Of a stretch of 60,000 nt of DNA, positions 27,140 to 40,345 are shown piece by piece (the stretch's first letter is position 1; the number at the start of each line of letters is the position of its first letter). The DNA comes from Zygnema cylindricum (Eukaryota; Streptophyta; Zygnematophyceae; Zygnematales; Zygnemataceae). The stretch covers positions 126,001 to 186,000 of the forward strand of contig JBBHKE010002900.1 in assembly GCA_037447655.1 (NCBI GenBank), in the 5' to 3' direction. Both the position numbers and the translations under genes were made by a program. A model generated the notes under the pieces. That model saw only the letters and a list, made by a program, of their open reading frames with translations. It had not been told where the DNA came from and searched no databases.

Positions 27140-28740
27140 AACCCTATGATTCAAAATACGCAATGTACGTATTAAAATCATAGTTGTTCAAACCGTTTAG
27201 TGCGAACGATTCAATCACGACGAATTATATGTAACGAACGAATTGAACGATTTGAAAAAAAACGTTAAAATTGTTAATGAATTTTCATCCGTACTATTCT
27301 GTACATGTAAAAAAAAAGGAATTTTACATATAGCGTAGTTTGTAAGTTTACCGTTAAATGAGCGATAAACAATTTTAACTATTTAGATATATATTACACT
27401 CGTCGTGTGTATCGGAATTTACTCAACGACTGGTGGCGGATAATCATAAACTAGACCGTGTGGCGTAAAGCTAGGTTCAAATCTCAGCCGGTGCAAAAGT
27501 TTTTTCAAAGTAATTTGACATTCCATGGCGGCTTCTTTAAATAAAAATGAAGAAGACGTTCGTACAATTTTCAAACTTACCGCGCGCAAATAGTGTGACA
27601 TTTCAACATCTCTTTTTGAAAGTTTCCGTACATTTTTGATAAAATTACGTACATGTTCCGTGAAATTTATGTTCAATTTACTAGAAAGAAAGTATTAAGA
27701 ACTGCGACGTATGTTTTCGTCAAATTCCGTACATTTCGGAAAAAAACCGTACATTTTACGAGAAATACTGTACTTTTCCGGTAAATTTTCTGTTATGTTT
27801 ACCGAACAAAAAAAACATCACGTTTTTTTGCGATTTTTTCAACAATCATGAATTATAAGAAAAAAAATCGGAAAAATTGAAAAAATCGCACTATTTAATC
27901 AACAACGATTAAAATCATCTGAATAAAAAAACCAGTGCGTTTTTTTATAGTATTCGTGGACAAAAAAAAAAAGACGTGACAAGTTTGTGCAAGGGAACGC
28001 TACAGAATTGTGATAGAAATTATCAGTTGTAATTACAGCAGTCCCATGGTTGTCTACAATCCGCACTCCGTTTGTAACAGTAATAGCGGACCGAACTTAA
28101 TTATAAACAGGTACTTAGGTGTTATGATTATAGAGTACTCAAATTGGTAGACGTCCGCGAAACAATCACGCTATTTGGAGTTATATTTTAAAAGTTATAG
28201 TGATGTGTGTATTTAGGTGACAGCGTGGGGTCTAAACAACAATTGGGTATCATTGAAACGGGTTAAGGGTCAAATTAATACCGTGCGTGTACGTTTCATA
28301 AAGTTCTAATGAATCGTTTACTATGCACGGTGGTTCGTTTCGTATAAATTTTAGTACGAAACGTCAATTCCACTTAAGGGAATTTCGTAGGAAGTTTCGC
28401 GTGCGAAATTTGTTACGCACGATCGTGCGAAATCGCGTTTCGTTTGGCGCGCACTTTTGCACGTAAATGTTATGTAGTGAAACGTAACGTTTGATTGGTT
28501 AGTAAAGTGCTAAGTAGTTAGTAAGAGATTTCGCACGTTTTTGCATTGGTCAGTCTGAGTCCTTGCTGATCAATGATTGGCCCAGGTAAAAGCCTGTTAA
28601 GGATCGAAAATTTTCCGCCGATTTTAGTTTTTCGGAATCTGCTCCATTTTTTTTTCCTTCGTCTGTTTGTGTCCGTAGATTTTCGACTGATCCTTTAATC
28701 TGTCAAAAAATATAATCCCTTGTGTTTGTTTAAAAATGAA
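27140..28740. other. Non-coding AT-rich stretch
   Basis: No gene supported. Repeated 'cgtacatttt' and 'ttccgtaaa' words occur at 27600-27800. A cluster of TTTCG and CGCAC words lies at 28320-28530, including the 12-bp palindrome GCACGATCGTGC near 28422. A Pol III B-box-like GGTTCAAATCT lies at 27474-27484 but does not belong to a foldable tRNA. Confidence 0.5.
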
Positions 28741-28744
28741 AAAA

Positions 28745-28745
28745 A

Positions 28746-28778
<33 letters not shown>
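28745..28778. repeat. (TA)n microsatellite
   Basis: About 34 bp of alternating TA. Confidence 0.9.
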
Positions 28779-29148
28779 CTCATATGAATTTAAGTAACTG
28801 TATTAACAGTCAAAATACAAAATTTAGAATATTTGGTTGAACTTGGTAAAAGTTTACAGATAAAAAAAAATAAGTAAATAAACCAGGCGATGTGGTACGA
28901 TTGTGTTGCGATACAGGTATAAATATTTGTTTGGTTATATATGCATGTATACAAAGATATATAGATACAACTACATGCACAAACGTGTATGCAATAACAC
29001 AAATTATACATTGAACTATTACACAAGTTGAAAAATAACGAGTACAAAAAAAAATTAATAATAATAATATACATACATATATGCAAGCGTACATATGTAC
29101 ATCTCTCTCTCTCGCTATATATATGTAAGTGTATAGTTCGACAATTAC

Positions 29149-29193
29149 CTCGTCTGTGGCTGCAGATACCTTTTCCTTAACAGCTGCTGACAC
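29149..29193 (-). other. Candidate 15-codon exon, minus strand
   Basis: The minus strand reads CAG before VSAAVKEKVSAATDE and then GTAATT. Both ends are phase 0, matching the 25392 exon read as internal. The peptide is an amphipathic Lys/Glu/Ala helix. It could belong to the small membrane protein gene at 21474-25392. Unproven. Confidence 0.35.
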
Positions 29194-29719
29194 CTGGGGG
29201 GATAGTGAGAGGGAGAGGGAGAGGGAGAGAAGTGATAGGGAGAAAGGAAAATGAAGAATTTAGTGCACGTGTTTGGAGAGAATGGAAGAGTTTTCTGACC
29301 CATTGATCTAATGAGGCAAGAAATTTTCTACAAAAAATAACACTAAAGAACCTTAAAAAAAAAATGATTAAGTCTCTGTACAAACAAAAAAAAGGAAAGG
29401 AAAAAAGGACACAAAGTCGAGAATAAATTTTGATAATTTATCAGAAAAGTACCGTAAATTTGAGTAAATGAGAAAAAAATGAGAAAAAAATGGAATAAAT
29501 AAAGGGTAAGATTCAGTAAAAATAACAACAGATCAAGTTCAAAAATTTTAAAAGGTGGACAATAAAAAAAAAAAATCTTGTGGATCCAAAAATTTGCCAT
29601 TTTGTAAATTGTTTAAATTTCAATCTTAAACGTAAACATAACAAATGATTGTTTTCTCTTCTTCTTCTTTTATACTACAGTTTATAAATTCTCTAAGGTT
29701 TTGTCGATCTTCTGTTGTT

Positions 29720-30480
29720 GGTTTTTCCTCCCTTTCACTCCTTGACCATTTCCCTCCCACTCTCCCTCCCTTCCCTACGCCTCTCCCTTTCTCGCCACCT
29801 CTTGCAACCACTCTCTCACTCTCTCCTCTCTCTGTTCCTCTCCCCTTGCCCGCCCCTCTCTTCCCTCTCACTCTCTTTCCCCCTCTCATTTCCCCTCGCC
29901 TCTCCGGCTCTCTCCCTGTCCCTTATCCCTCTTCCTCCCTCCCTCTGTCTCTCTCCCACTATTTTCCTCTCCCTCTCCCTCCCTCTCCCTCTCCCTCTGC
30001 ATCTCTTCCTCTCCATCTCCGTCCCTCTCTCCCTCTCTGCCTCTCCATCTTCGTCTCGTCCTCTTCCTCTCTGCCTCTGTCTAATTCTCTGTCCCTCCCT
30101 CCCTCCCTCCCTCCTTCATTCCCTACCGCCCTCCTTCCCCCCCTCTTTCCCTTCCTCACTCTCTTCCTCCCTCTTTCCCTCCCTCACTCCCTCCCTCACT
30201 TACTTCCGTCCCCTCCCTTCCCCCCCTCTCTCCTCGCCTCCCTCCTCTCTCTCTCTTCCTACGTCCCTCCCTCCCTCCGTCCTCCCTCCTCCCTCGTTCT
30301 CCCCCTCCTCCCCCCCCTCCTTGCTTCTCCCTCCTCATTCCCCCTCTGTCCCTCCCCGATCACCCCCCCATTCTTGTCCCTCTTCTCTCTCTCTCTCTCC
30401 GTCTCTAAAAAACTCTCTCTCTCTTTCGCTCTATTGCTCTCTCTGCCCTATCCCCGCTTCATTCTCTCTTTATTAGTCAT
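29720..30480 (+). repeat. Pyrimidine-rich tract
   Basis: About 760 bp of C/T-rich DNA (CCCT, CTCT, TCCC words) on the plus strand. It adjoins, at 30540-30800, two or three tandem copies of a unit of about 110 bp containing 'accatgactcttctctcttt'. Ser/Pro/Leu frames on the plus strand are composition artefacts. Confidence 0.85.
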
Positions 30481-30854
30481 CTTGTTCCATCCCGTTCTTA
30501 ATCTTTCCCTTTCTTCTTGACTCTTTCTTACTTCGTCTCTCACTTCTGCATTACTTGTACACTACCATGACTCTTCTCTCTTTCTCTCCCTCTTTTAAAA
30601 ACACTATCTCTTTTTTTTTCTATTACTCTCCCTCCCCTATCCCCACTTCATTCTCTCTTTATTAATTATCTTGTTTTACCATGACTCTTCTCTCTTTCTC
30701 TCCCTTTTTAAAAAACACTATCTCTCTTTCTTTCTATTACTCTCCCTCCCCTATCCCCGCTTCATTCTCTCTTTATTAATTATCTTGTTTCCATCTCGTT
30801 CTCAATCTTTCCCTTTCTTCTTTACTTTTTCTTACTCTATTTCTTATTTCTACA

Positions 30855-30995
30855 TTACTTGTACACTACCATGACTCTTCGTGGCTGTGTTCTGTTTCAG
30901 GGTTATTTGCATTACCTCTCAGTTTTTCATTACTTGTACACAACCATCACTCTTCGTGGCTGTGTTGTTTTTCAGGGTTATTTGCATCAGCTATT
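30855..30995 (+). repeat. Tandem duplication of about 80 bp
   Basis: Two copies of a unit beginning 'cattacttgtacac' and containing 'ctcttcgtggctgtgtt' and 'ttcagggttatttgcat' lie head to tail just upstream of the transposase remnant. Confidence 0.75.
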
Positions 30996-31260
30996 TTTAA
31001 AATGGACCCCATTTTCTCTAGGAACACCATCGTCTTTCTGCGAATAAGAAAATTGTTACATATCTCATCATCATACTACAACTGGTGTTTTTGCAAAAAG
31101 GGTGGAGAAAATATATTAACAACAGCATAAAATCACGCTGAAGCGGAAAAAGATGGTGGATTTTTCTTAGATCTACTAGCTTTTGGGACGACATTTGTAA
31201 CACTATATGGTTGAATGTCGACAATCAAGATTGTGACAGACAATGAAAAAGGCATTTTCG

Positions 31261-32256
31261 TATGGGGCTATGCATTTTGATAAGTTTGTGTTGATGTCAA
31301 CACCATTCCTTTAAAAACGGCACACCAACTATCGAGATGTCATACATATCAATAAAGCATGTGTTGTGGTGCTTCAGCGTTTATCTCACAACACGCCTTT
31401 AATGGCGTTGTCGGAAATGTTTTGCATAGGGATTTCAACAATCACTAATTACACTGAAGATATTTGTTCTCTACTGGTGGGCCCCGTTCACACCACTTTT
31501 ATTCAACGCTGGCATGAACCTGATTTACAAAAAATTATCAATGGTTTAAAGAAGTTAACCGGAATATCACAAATTGGCGAAGTTATCAATGGGATGCACA
31601 TATTTTGTTCGAGGCGAGCCGTAGAAAACGCATTTGAGTATTTCGAAAATTTAAAAAGACACAATGTGGCCTTTCACACAATTTGCGATCACCGTCTTCT
31701 ATTTTGGGATGTTTTTTGTGACCGATCACGCTCGACACTCACCTCCACGATTTTTCAGGCCTCTTCAATCTATAGTCGTCTACAAAACCGCCAAATTTTA
31801 AGAGAGTCGGTTGAGGAAATTTGTGGCACTACTGTTCGGCCCATGATCATAGGGGATGAAGCGTATCCACTATCCAATTTTTTAATCAAAGGGTATAGTG
31901 CAAAAAATAGTGGAGATGCAAGGAAAAATGCCTTCGATAAAACATTATCAATTGGGTGGGTTCGTATAGAAAATACATTTGGCGTTTTGAAAGGGCAGTG
32001 GTAAATATAGACAGGCATACTGGTTAAAGAGGAAATGGTTTCAACTGTTGCTGTGTCATGTTGTGTTTTAGACAACCTTTTCATTCTCAATGGAGAGCCA
32101 CTACCTGTACGGTGGAGGCAATTTCGGATGTCGGATACTGAAAACGGTGTGACACCATCTTCTCGAAGTGGGAGGAGCACGGTGAGAGACGGGTTATTTC
32201 GTCAATTTTGTAATGACGATGATATTGTGACCGAAGATTACGAAGAGGAAGAATGA
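31261..32256 (+). pseudogene. PIF/Harbinger (HARBI1-like) transposase, inactivated
   Basis: One frame covers a DDE_Tnp_4-type transposase: an N-terminal block (HFDKF, then LSHNTPLMALSEMF), GEVINGMHIF, IIGDEAYPLSNFLI, RIENTFGVLKGQW, then VKEEMVSTVAV and LFILNGE. In-frame stops occur at 31312-31314 (TAA), 32002-32004 (TAA) and 32008-32010 (TAG). The family normally has Asp in the first catalytic block (DGxH); here it is Asn (AAT, 31588-31590). The Asp of GDEAYP and the Glu of IENTFG are kept. With three stops and a lost catalytic residue it should be dead. I find no clear terminal inverted repeats around it and no second, Myb-like ORF. The uninterrupted 31366-32001 stretch suggests fairly recent decay. 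Confidence 0.85.
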
Positions 32257-33116
32257 TCTGCCTCCAAACGCTATGATTAGGAGGGTTTGATATTTTATGT
32301 TACATTAGAAAACATTTGAATTTTACCAAGCACACAAAAATGGAAAGAAAATTTTGAGGTTTAAGTTGCTTGATTGATTTATTCAACGACATTTAATTAT
32401 ATTTTGAACGGAATTTATATTGTCGCATTGTTTCTTTGTTATGCATTGTTTGTACCTTGTTGCTTTGTGTTGTTATTATTCAGAGCCATCTTGAAAGAGT
32501 CATTAATTTCTCATAATAAAATTCATACCGATTAAGTTAATTAAAAGATGGCTATTCTGTAAGTTAATGACATGCGAAAGTTGGGATAGAATTAACAAAC
32601 GATTGCCAACTCCATACCATATAATGATCTCCATAAAATACTAAAATATCAATAAAATATTAGAAACACACATTTTATGATATTATACGAGGCAACTATT
32701 AACGTGCGCCCAACAAAACATATACAAAGATCTTTATGTTTCAATTTATTCCAATGTGTTTTCAACCCGTTTGATTAGATTGTTTGTGGTTCAAAAAGTG
32801 GTCCTACCATCTGATTATATAACAAAACACTAGTGGACTCTCAATTATGCTTTAGATAAAGAGCATCTAAGAACTCATATTAGATCAATCATTGATCAAA
32901 CATCTATATTAGATTACAAAGCAAATCCAACAAAAACTATCTTCAATAATATGTTTGTTTTGCTGGTTCTTTGTATCTTTGATGTCGTAACGTTCTTTCT
33001 TTGTTCCTATATTGGTCCGGTGAAAAACACATAAGTAAAAATGATCAAAGGAAAAAATATAGAGCATAAGTTCTACGAGAACAAAAGATTGGAGAAAGTC
33101 CAACATGGTTTTTTTT
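32257..33116. other. Non-coding AT-rich stretch
   Basis: Between the transposase remnant and the foldback element. No coding frame, array or transposon terminus that I can support. Confidence 0.5.
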
Positions 33117-35660
33117 TTAATATATTAGACCCAATTCTACAAGGGAGATTCGACAGAACATGATTAAAAAGGGGAAGAATAGAATTTGGAAAAGATCGAG
33201 ATTTAGGAGAAAAAAGGGGAAAAAAGAAAGGGCAGAAAAACAAACTGTTAGATGATCAAATTGGAAAGTCAAACAAGGAAACATAGGGGGGGCAGTCCAC
33301 AACACGAGATAAGGGAAAATAATGAGGCAGAGAGAACTAGAGGAAAAATATAGATTCAAGAGTACGGGTGCGTGGAAAGACACTGGTGAGGTAAGGAGCA
33401 TGTTTACTCATCCTCTAGTAGTTGATGAGTGGTGTTCTAACAAAGCTAGTGAAGAAGGAGAAAAAGATGAAATCAAAGAAATGTTGGGGGGCCTTGCACT
33501 TATGCTTCTGTGATTGGCTCACCCACCAGCTCTAAATCCTGACGCCAACTAAAAATGTTGGTAAAGTAACCGGCTAATTCGCGGTTCAATGCTACTCTTG
33601 AAGAATTACCCAACATTTTGCGAACAAAGATTAAGAGAGTAATTGCTTATGAGAGAAAAATATAATTGGTCGAAGGGGAACAACAAATCACTACAATAGT
33701 CAAAAAAATAACGAGGATCGTTAAAAAAGTGAAGCGAAATGATAAAGAACATATATTAGAGAAGAAAGATGCCAAAAAGGCACAAATAGACATAGCAGAG
33801 CGGAGACTCGCGTTTGACCAGCTTTAAATCCCGACGCCAACCAAAAATGTTGGTAAAGTAACAGGCTATTTCGCGGTTCTATGCTACCTCTGAAGAATTA
33901 CCCAACATTTTGCGAACAAAGATTAAGAAAGTAGTTGCTTATGAGAGAAGAATATAATTGGTCGAAGGAGATTAACAAATCACTACAATAGTCAAAAAAA
34001 TATCAGGGATTATTAAAGAAGTGAAGCAAACTGATAAAGAACATATATTAGAGAAGAAAAGATGCCAAAAAGGCACAAATAGACATAGCAGAGCGGAGAC
34101 TCGCATTTGAGATGAGTTGCAGGTAGGCGGATGATGAGGAGAAAGGGGCAAAATAAAGAACGAAAGAGAAGATTGTCTGTTGTCAATTCGCGAACTGGAG
34201 GCAAAAACTCGCGAACTTGAGGCACATACACAGGCGACGAAGGCAAAAAATGAGGCAATGAAACTAAGGTTATTTTGTTAACTGAATGATACGGGATTAT
34301 TTGTTTGCTCATCTGATTCGTCATCCATTTCTAATGTGAATCGTGCACATGTTTAAGGCATTCCAACCTTAGTATCACTACCTAATTTTTTGCCTTCGCT
34401 GCATCAGTTAAATGAGGCAATAAAACTAAGGTTTTTTTGCTGCCTAAATGGTAAAAGATTATTCGTTTCCTCATCTCATTCGTCGTCTAGTTCTATTGTG
34501 AATTGTGCACATGTTCAAGGTATTTTAACCTTAGTTTCATTGCTTTATTTTTTGCCTTCGTTGCCTCTGTTTTTGCCTCTACGAGATTATTCTTTTCTTC
34601 ATCTTACTCGTCATCCATTTCTAATATGAATCGTGCACATGTTTAAAGCATTCGAACCTTAGTTTAATTGCCTAATTTTTTGCTTTCTTCGCCTGTATTA
34701 AATGAGGCAATGAAACTAAAGTTTTTTTGATGCGTGAATGGTACGGGATTATTCATTTTTTTCATCTCATTTGTCATCTATTTTTACTGTGAATCGCGCA
34801 CATGTTTAAGGCATTCCGACCTTAGTTCCATCACTTTATTTTTTATCTTCGTCGCCTTTGTTTCTCCTTCAAGTTCGCGAGTTTTTGCCTTCAATTCCTA
34901 AATTGACAATAGACGATGTTCTCTTTCGTAATTTTTGTTTTTTTTTGCCATTTTTTCCTCGTCATCCGCTTATCTACAGCTGATTTCAAGTGCAAGTCTC
35001 CGCTTTGCTATGCCTATTTGTGCCTTTTTTGTATCTTTCTTCTTTAATATACGTTTTTTATCAATTCACTCAAGTTGTTTAATGATCCCTGTTATTTTCC
35101 CGACTATTTTAGCGAATTGTTGTTTCCTTTTGACCGGTTATATTTCTCATTCATAATCATCCACTCTCGTCATATTTGTTCCAAAAATGTTAGGTAATTC
35201 TTCAAAGGTACCATTAAACCGCCAACTAGCCTAGCTGGTGGGTGAGCGAATCACAAGAGTTATTATATTTTCCTCTTTAGTGCAAGCCCCTCCCAACATT
35301 TCGCGAATTCATCTTTCTCCAATTCATCTCTACAATTGTTAGTACTCCACTCCTCAACTATTATAGGATGTGTAAATATGCACCCTAGCTCACTACTTTT
35401 ATTCCACGCACCCGTACTTTTGAATCTACATTTTGCTCTAGTTCTCTGTACCTCGTTGTTTTGCCTTATCTCGTGTTTTGGACTGCCCCTTCATGTATAC
35501 ATGTTTGACTTTCCAATTTGATTATCTACCTGTTTGTTTTTCTGCCCTTTCTTTTTTCCTCGTCCTCTCTAAACCCTCGAACTTTTCCGTACTCTATTTT
35601 TCGCCTTTTTTATCATGTTGTGTTAAATATCATTGGTATAATTCAATCTTATATATTCAA
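33117..35660. mobile_element. Foldback element: long inverted repeat, about 2.5 kb
   Basis: The left arm (33117-34267) and right arm (about 34822-35660) are inverted copies of each other at roughly 80 percent identity by eye. Matches run from the outer edges ('cagaacatgattaaaaagg' against its inverse near 35600) through 'gaaagggcagaaaaacaaac', 'attggaaagtcaaaca' and 'agtacgggtgcgtgga' to the inner 'aaaactcgcgaacttga'. The left arm is longer because a unit of about 290 bp is duplicated in tandem (about 33525-33816 and 33822-34113). The centre holds about three tandem units of about 170 bp, each beginning 'atgaggcaat(g/a)aaacta' and ending with its inverse. Coding-like fragments in the left arm (33322-33513; RELEAKTRELEAHTQ near 34200) look like remains of a coiled-coil protein. 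Confidence 0.8.
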
Positions 35661-36034
35661 AAAAGACCCTGGATTTTTTCCAGTATTTTGGTCTTGCATA
35701 ACTTGTGGTCTATATTTTTTCCTTTAAACAGTTACTTTTTGCTTACATGAGACTAATGTCTAATTCTTGCTACTTGGCATCTACTTCATGCTCTTCACTA
35801 TTTTTTCCCACTGTTGTTCTTTAGTCCAGTGTCTTCCGGGCCTTTTTGGAATTTGCTCCAACAGACTAGAAGGACTTGACCAACGTTCACGATCTGAGTC
35901 CTCTTTTCTTAGAAATCGTCTTCTTAGAAATCGTTTGGGGTCGTTTCATGTATTAATTGACTAGACGTAGGCGGATCGGTTACGTGGTACTCCATTTGTT
36001 TACTTGAGACGGTTGAAATTCAACTTTTAAATCA

Positions 36035-36960
<926 letters not shown>

Positions 36961-37157
36961 AGAGAAAAAAAAAGGAATGGAGGATAAAATATAGCAAACT
37001 GAGCAGCAGATTTAAATGAAACTCGACTAATCCTCACACCATTAAAATTATACCCAAAATACTCTTCTCAATTGTATGTCCGCTTTGCTATTTTGATGAC
37101 AATGATTGTTGTTTATCAAGAGGGAACATGCTAACATATTAAATTCATTTTACTCAC

Positions 37158-37186
37158 CTCAGTCTTGTTCACCGCTTCAGAGGGGT
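37158..37186 (-). other. Candidate 9-codon exon, minus strand
   Basis: The minus strand reads TTAAG, then AC and PSEAVNKTE, then the donor GTGAGT. Its phase 0 end would join directly to VSAAVKEKV at 29193. It starts in phase 1, so it does not join directly to the phase 0 end of the exon at 39459. At least one more exon or a different splice choice is needed. Confidence 0.25.
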
Positions 37187-37429
37187 CTTAAGTAAGGGTA
37201 GGCAAGTGGACGAGTTTAGAAATTGGTGTTGTTTCACTAATAACTTTCCAATAATAGTCTGCATCACAGTTTTGACACAAAATTTTTGAATGTAAATATT
37301 TTTTATATGGAATAATAAAACCATTTAAAAATACGAGCATTAAAAAAAAACATTTAGGATAATGTTGATTAATTCCCCTCCCTCCCTCCCAATCTGCCCT
37401 CCCTCCCTCCCAATCTGCCCTCCCGTCAT

Positions 37430-39458
37430 CAAGTTTTCTTTCACCTTCCGAAAAGAAGATCAAGTCCAACCCACCGTTGGAAAAGGGCCTAGATTGAGAG
37501 TGTGGCGAAAACATATACGACACGTGACATTTAATTGTGTTTACTTGAGCTATTGGAACTCAAACCTTTTCGTATATCATTTTTTCTTGCCATTGTGTGA
37601 ATCTTTTGAAAGATTCTCCTTGTTTTTCAGTATCTTGCCTACGAACGCAATATATGTTGAGGGTCGTTGAGATACAAAATGATAGAAGAAAAAGATGGAA
37701 AAGTCATATAAAGCATTGCAAAAATTGTTGCAAAAATAGTATAAATGTAGATAGTATAAATGTATCAAACTGGTTACAAATCAGGTGCTCCAAATGGTGA
37801 GCTTAAAGCGCTCATGGCCTCTTGAAGAGTTCAAATAAAAATTCTTGAATGTAATGGAAAATTGGGTGGCAGATCTTAGAAACACCATGCAAAGCATTTA
37901 CGATCATTTTGCAAAATTCAAAATTAATCAATAAAATGTAGATAAAAATCATGAAATTTGTGTAATTATTTCCCTTTTCCGGAATTTCTGTCAACAAAAG
38001 AGATTCGTGGCGCAAGCACAAAGAAGACGACTCCCAAACCACTCCAAAGAGACGACCAGGCCGAAGGTATGAAAGAGCCGGCGGTTTTGCCGGAGCCTTC
38101 TCTTATTTAAATTACAGCTATATATTTAGCACAATGTGGGGACAAATAATTCAGCAGCAATCAACACCTTCTCTCCCAGGTTTAAGAAGTCTTCAAATGT
38201 GTTTAAATTACAAAAGCAAAGAAAAAAAGATCAAAAATCGTCTGTCAGAATCAGCTCCTAATTTCTTACTGTTCCCTGTGTGGATAGTGGCAAAAAAAAA
38301 AGGGAATGCATAGAGAAGTAACAGGTATATAGGGAAAATAAGAAACATAAATTAACTTCATGTGCCATGTTTTGTATTGAGAAGTCATATGACGATTAAA
38401 TTTTACAAAATTAAATCGTTCAAATCTCAAAAAATTCTCGCCTTGCTTACAAATAAGCTTCATTACCTATAAATTACAGCGACATAGAGCTACCCAAATC
38501 TCACCATTTTCTAGCTGACATAAGCTCTATTTACAATTGAAAACGTTGCACATACGACGATACTATATTTCCCAACCAAAATTTATACGTTACAGCTATT
38601 AGCAAACATAAAAAATCTTACTTAGATAAAGCCGTTTACGTAAAATTCACTATTATTAATACTATTTCAAATGGGACTTTGTAAAAGATTTATATTAAAA
38701 AAAAAAAAAAACTGCAGAAATATTAAAATAAAAACACTAAATGTTGAACACTTTCAAACCATTCTTGTTTCTCTTTTTCACGTCGACAACAGAACACGAA
38801 AATTCCGATTTTCCCCGTTTGTACCCACACAAAGGACTTTTTATAAATCGCCCCCCCCGATCGCAAAATTGAATTACATTTTGGGCAAAATTTTCCTCCG
38901 GTTGGGCCGGCCAGAAGAAAGTTATATAAGGTTTTTTTCTGAGCTGCCCGGTAAAGGACATCGACTCCGATTTTGCGACACCTGGCAGCAATCGCGTCTT
39001 CCGGATGAAAGCCTTCGACCTCCATAAATTCAAAATTCACCTGCTTGTCTAGAAAAAAAACACGAATTAAAGCAATATTAATTTGGTGGGCTTCACAAAA
39101 AAAAAAATTTTGAACGAAGTGGTACAATGGTTTGCTTTTAGTTTAAACATGCTTTCAGTTTAAACATCCTGCAGATTCAATGGTCAAGTCTGGATTCTGC
39201 TTAAAAAAAAACAGGGTAATAAAAGTTGAGCTCCAAATCTATGCATGATTCTGTTTAACAGAAACTAAAACTGTGAGCTTAGAGCTTATTTCTTAAGCTA
39301 CATAATGTCACATTAGCAATCTTTCAATTTTTCCGCCGGATTTTCGAACGGGGAAAGCAATGTTACCCCGTTCTTAAAAATGAAAAAACATTATAAGAAT
39401 GTGATATACGCCACATTATAATTTGTTATTTTTATTCAAGTTCGTTTACGGAACTTAC
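37430..39458. other. Stretch with no confident gene
   Basis: AT-rich. On the minus strand a frame at about 39044-38890 (QVNFEFMEVEGFHPEDAIAA) follows a pyrimidine-rich run and an AG and looks coding-like, but I could not connect it in phase to its neighbours. Confidence 0.4.
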
Positions 39459-39559
39459 ATTCGCCTTCACCGCGAGTTCGGAAACTTTTTGAGAAACAGC
39501 GATTGACTTCTTGTCATACGTCGAATTCACATATTGCATCACATTTTCCAAGTGGGCAT
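39459..39559 (-). other. Candidate 33-codon exon, minus strand
   Basis: The minus strand reads TTTACAG, then AHLENVMQYVNSTYDKKS and on to ELAVKAN, followed by GTAAGT. The frame is fully open and the peptide is a polar amphipathic helix. It is probably the most 5' exon seen of the gene that may end at 21474, or part of a separate gene. Confidence 0.4.
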
Positions 39560-39714
39560 CTGTAAATTATTAATACAGGAAGGAACTTAATGTTAACAGT
39601 GATAAAAATAAAGAAAAATGAAGAAGGGATACGAGTATAATCGCTAGAAAAATTGAGAAAATTTGAGAGCTTCCAATGGAGATTGGACAACAAACTAACA
39701 AAAGAACGGTAAGT

Positions 39715-40000
39715 AATAATTTTAGGGTGAAAAGAAGGTGAAGGAAGGGAGATAAATAAAGTAAAGGAAAGGTAAGTAAAACTTTTAGAATAAAAAGAAG
39801 GTGAAAGAAGGGAGGAAAAAAAGTAAAAGAAAGGTAAGTTTAATTTTTAGGGTAAAAAGAAAGCGAAAAACCGAAAAGAAAAGAAAGTAAAAGGAAAGCA
39901 AAGGTATGGTTAACACAGGACAGTTTAATTTTTAGGTTAAAAAGAAAGCGAAAAACCGAAAAGAAAAGAAAGTAAAAGGATAGCAAAAGTATGGTTAAAA
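39715..40000. repeat. Purine-rich tandem repeats
   Basis: Two units of about 60 bp ('aaaagaaggtgaa(g/a)gaaggga') are followed by two nearly identical units of about 86 bp ('aaaaagaaagcgaaaaaccg' and so on), head to tail. Confidence 0.8.
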
Positions 40001-40279
40001 GAGGACTATGCAGATTGCTTGTTTTTGTCGCCACTTTTTTTTTCGGGTGAAGTTTGTTTGTGTTTTTTTTTTTTTTACGCGTCCCTTTTTGTTTGGGGGT
40101 CTCGATCGGTCACCTTGGAAAAATCATATATTGTTGTACGGGTGAAAAACGACGGTTTGGTACGGACGGATTTGAGTCATCGGCGACTAATCGTACGGCA
40201 ACATGAATCACATCGCGACGATTTTGTTGACGTGAAGTGACGTCAAAAGCGATTCACGTCCAAACATAAAAAAAAGGAC

Positions 40280-40345
40280 ATTCATTTACTCATCTCATCC
40301 GTCATCCATTTCTAGTGTGAATCGTGCATGGGTGTTCAAAGGGCA
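40280..40345 (+). repeat. Solo copy of the foldback-element core word
   Basis: The plus strand contains 'tcatctcatccgtcatccat' continuing into 'ttctagtgtgaatcgtgca'. This matches the repeated core of the foldback element (for example 34316-34352 and 34606-34642). No arm sequence is seen around it. Confidence 0.6.

Noticed and set aside
27420-27505. Possible tRNA or SINE: B-box-like GGTTCAAATCT followed by T6
   Set aside because: No matching 5' acceptor strand or D arm, and the T stem has a mismatch, so no cloverleaf can be drawn.
29645-30520. 291- and 253-codon plus-strand frames
   Set aside because: Pure Ser/Leu/Pro translation of a pyrimidine tract, with mirrored frames on the other strand.
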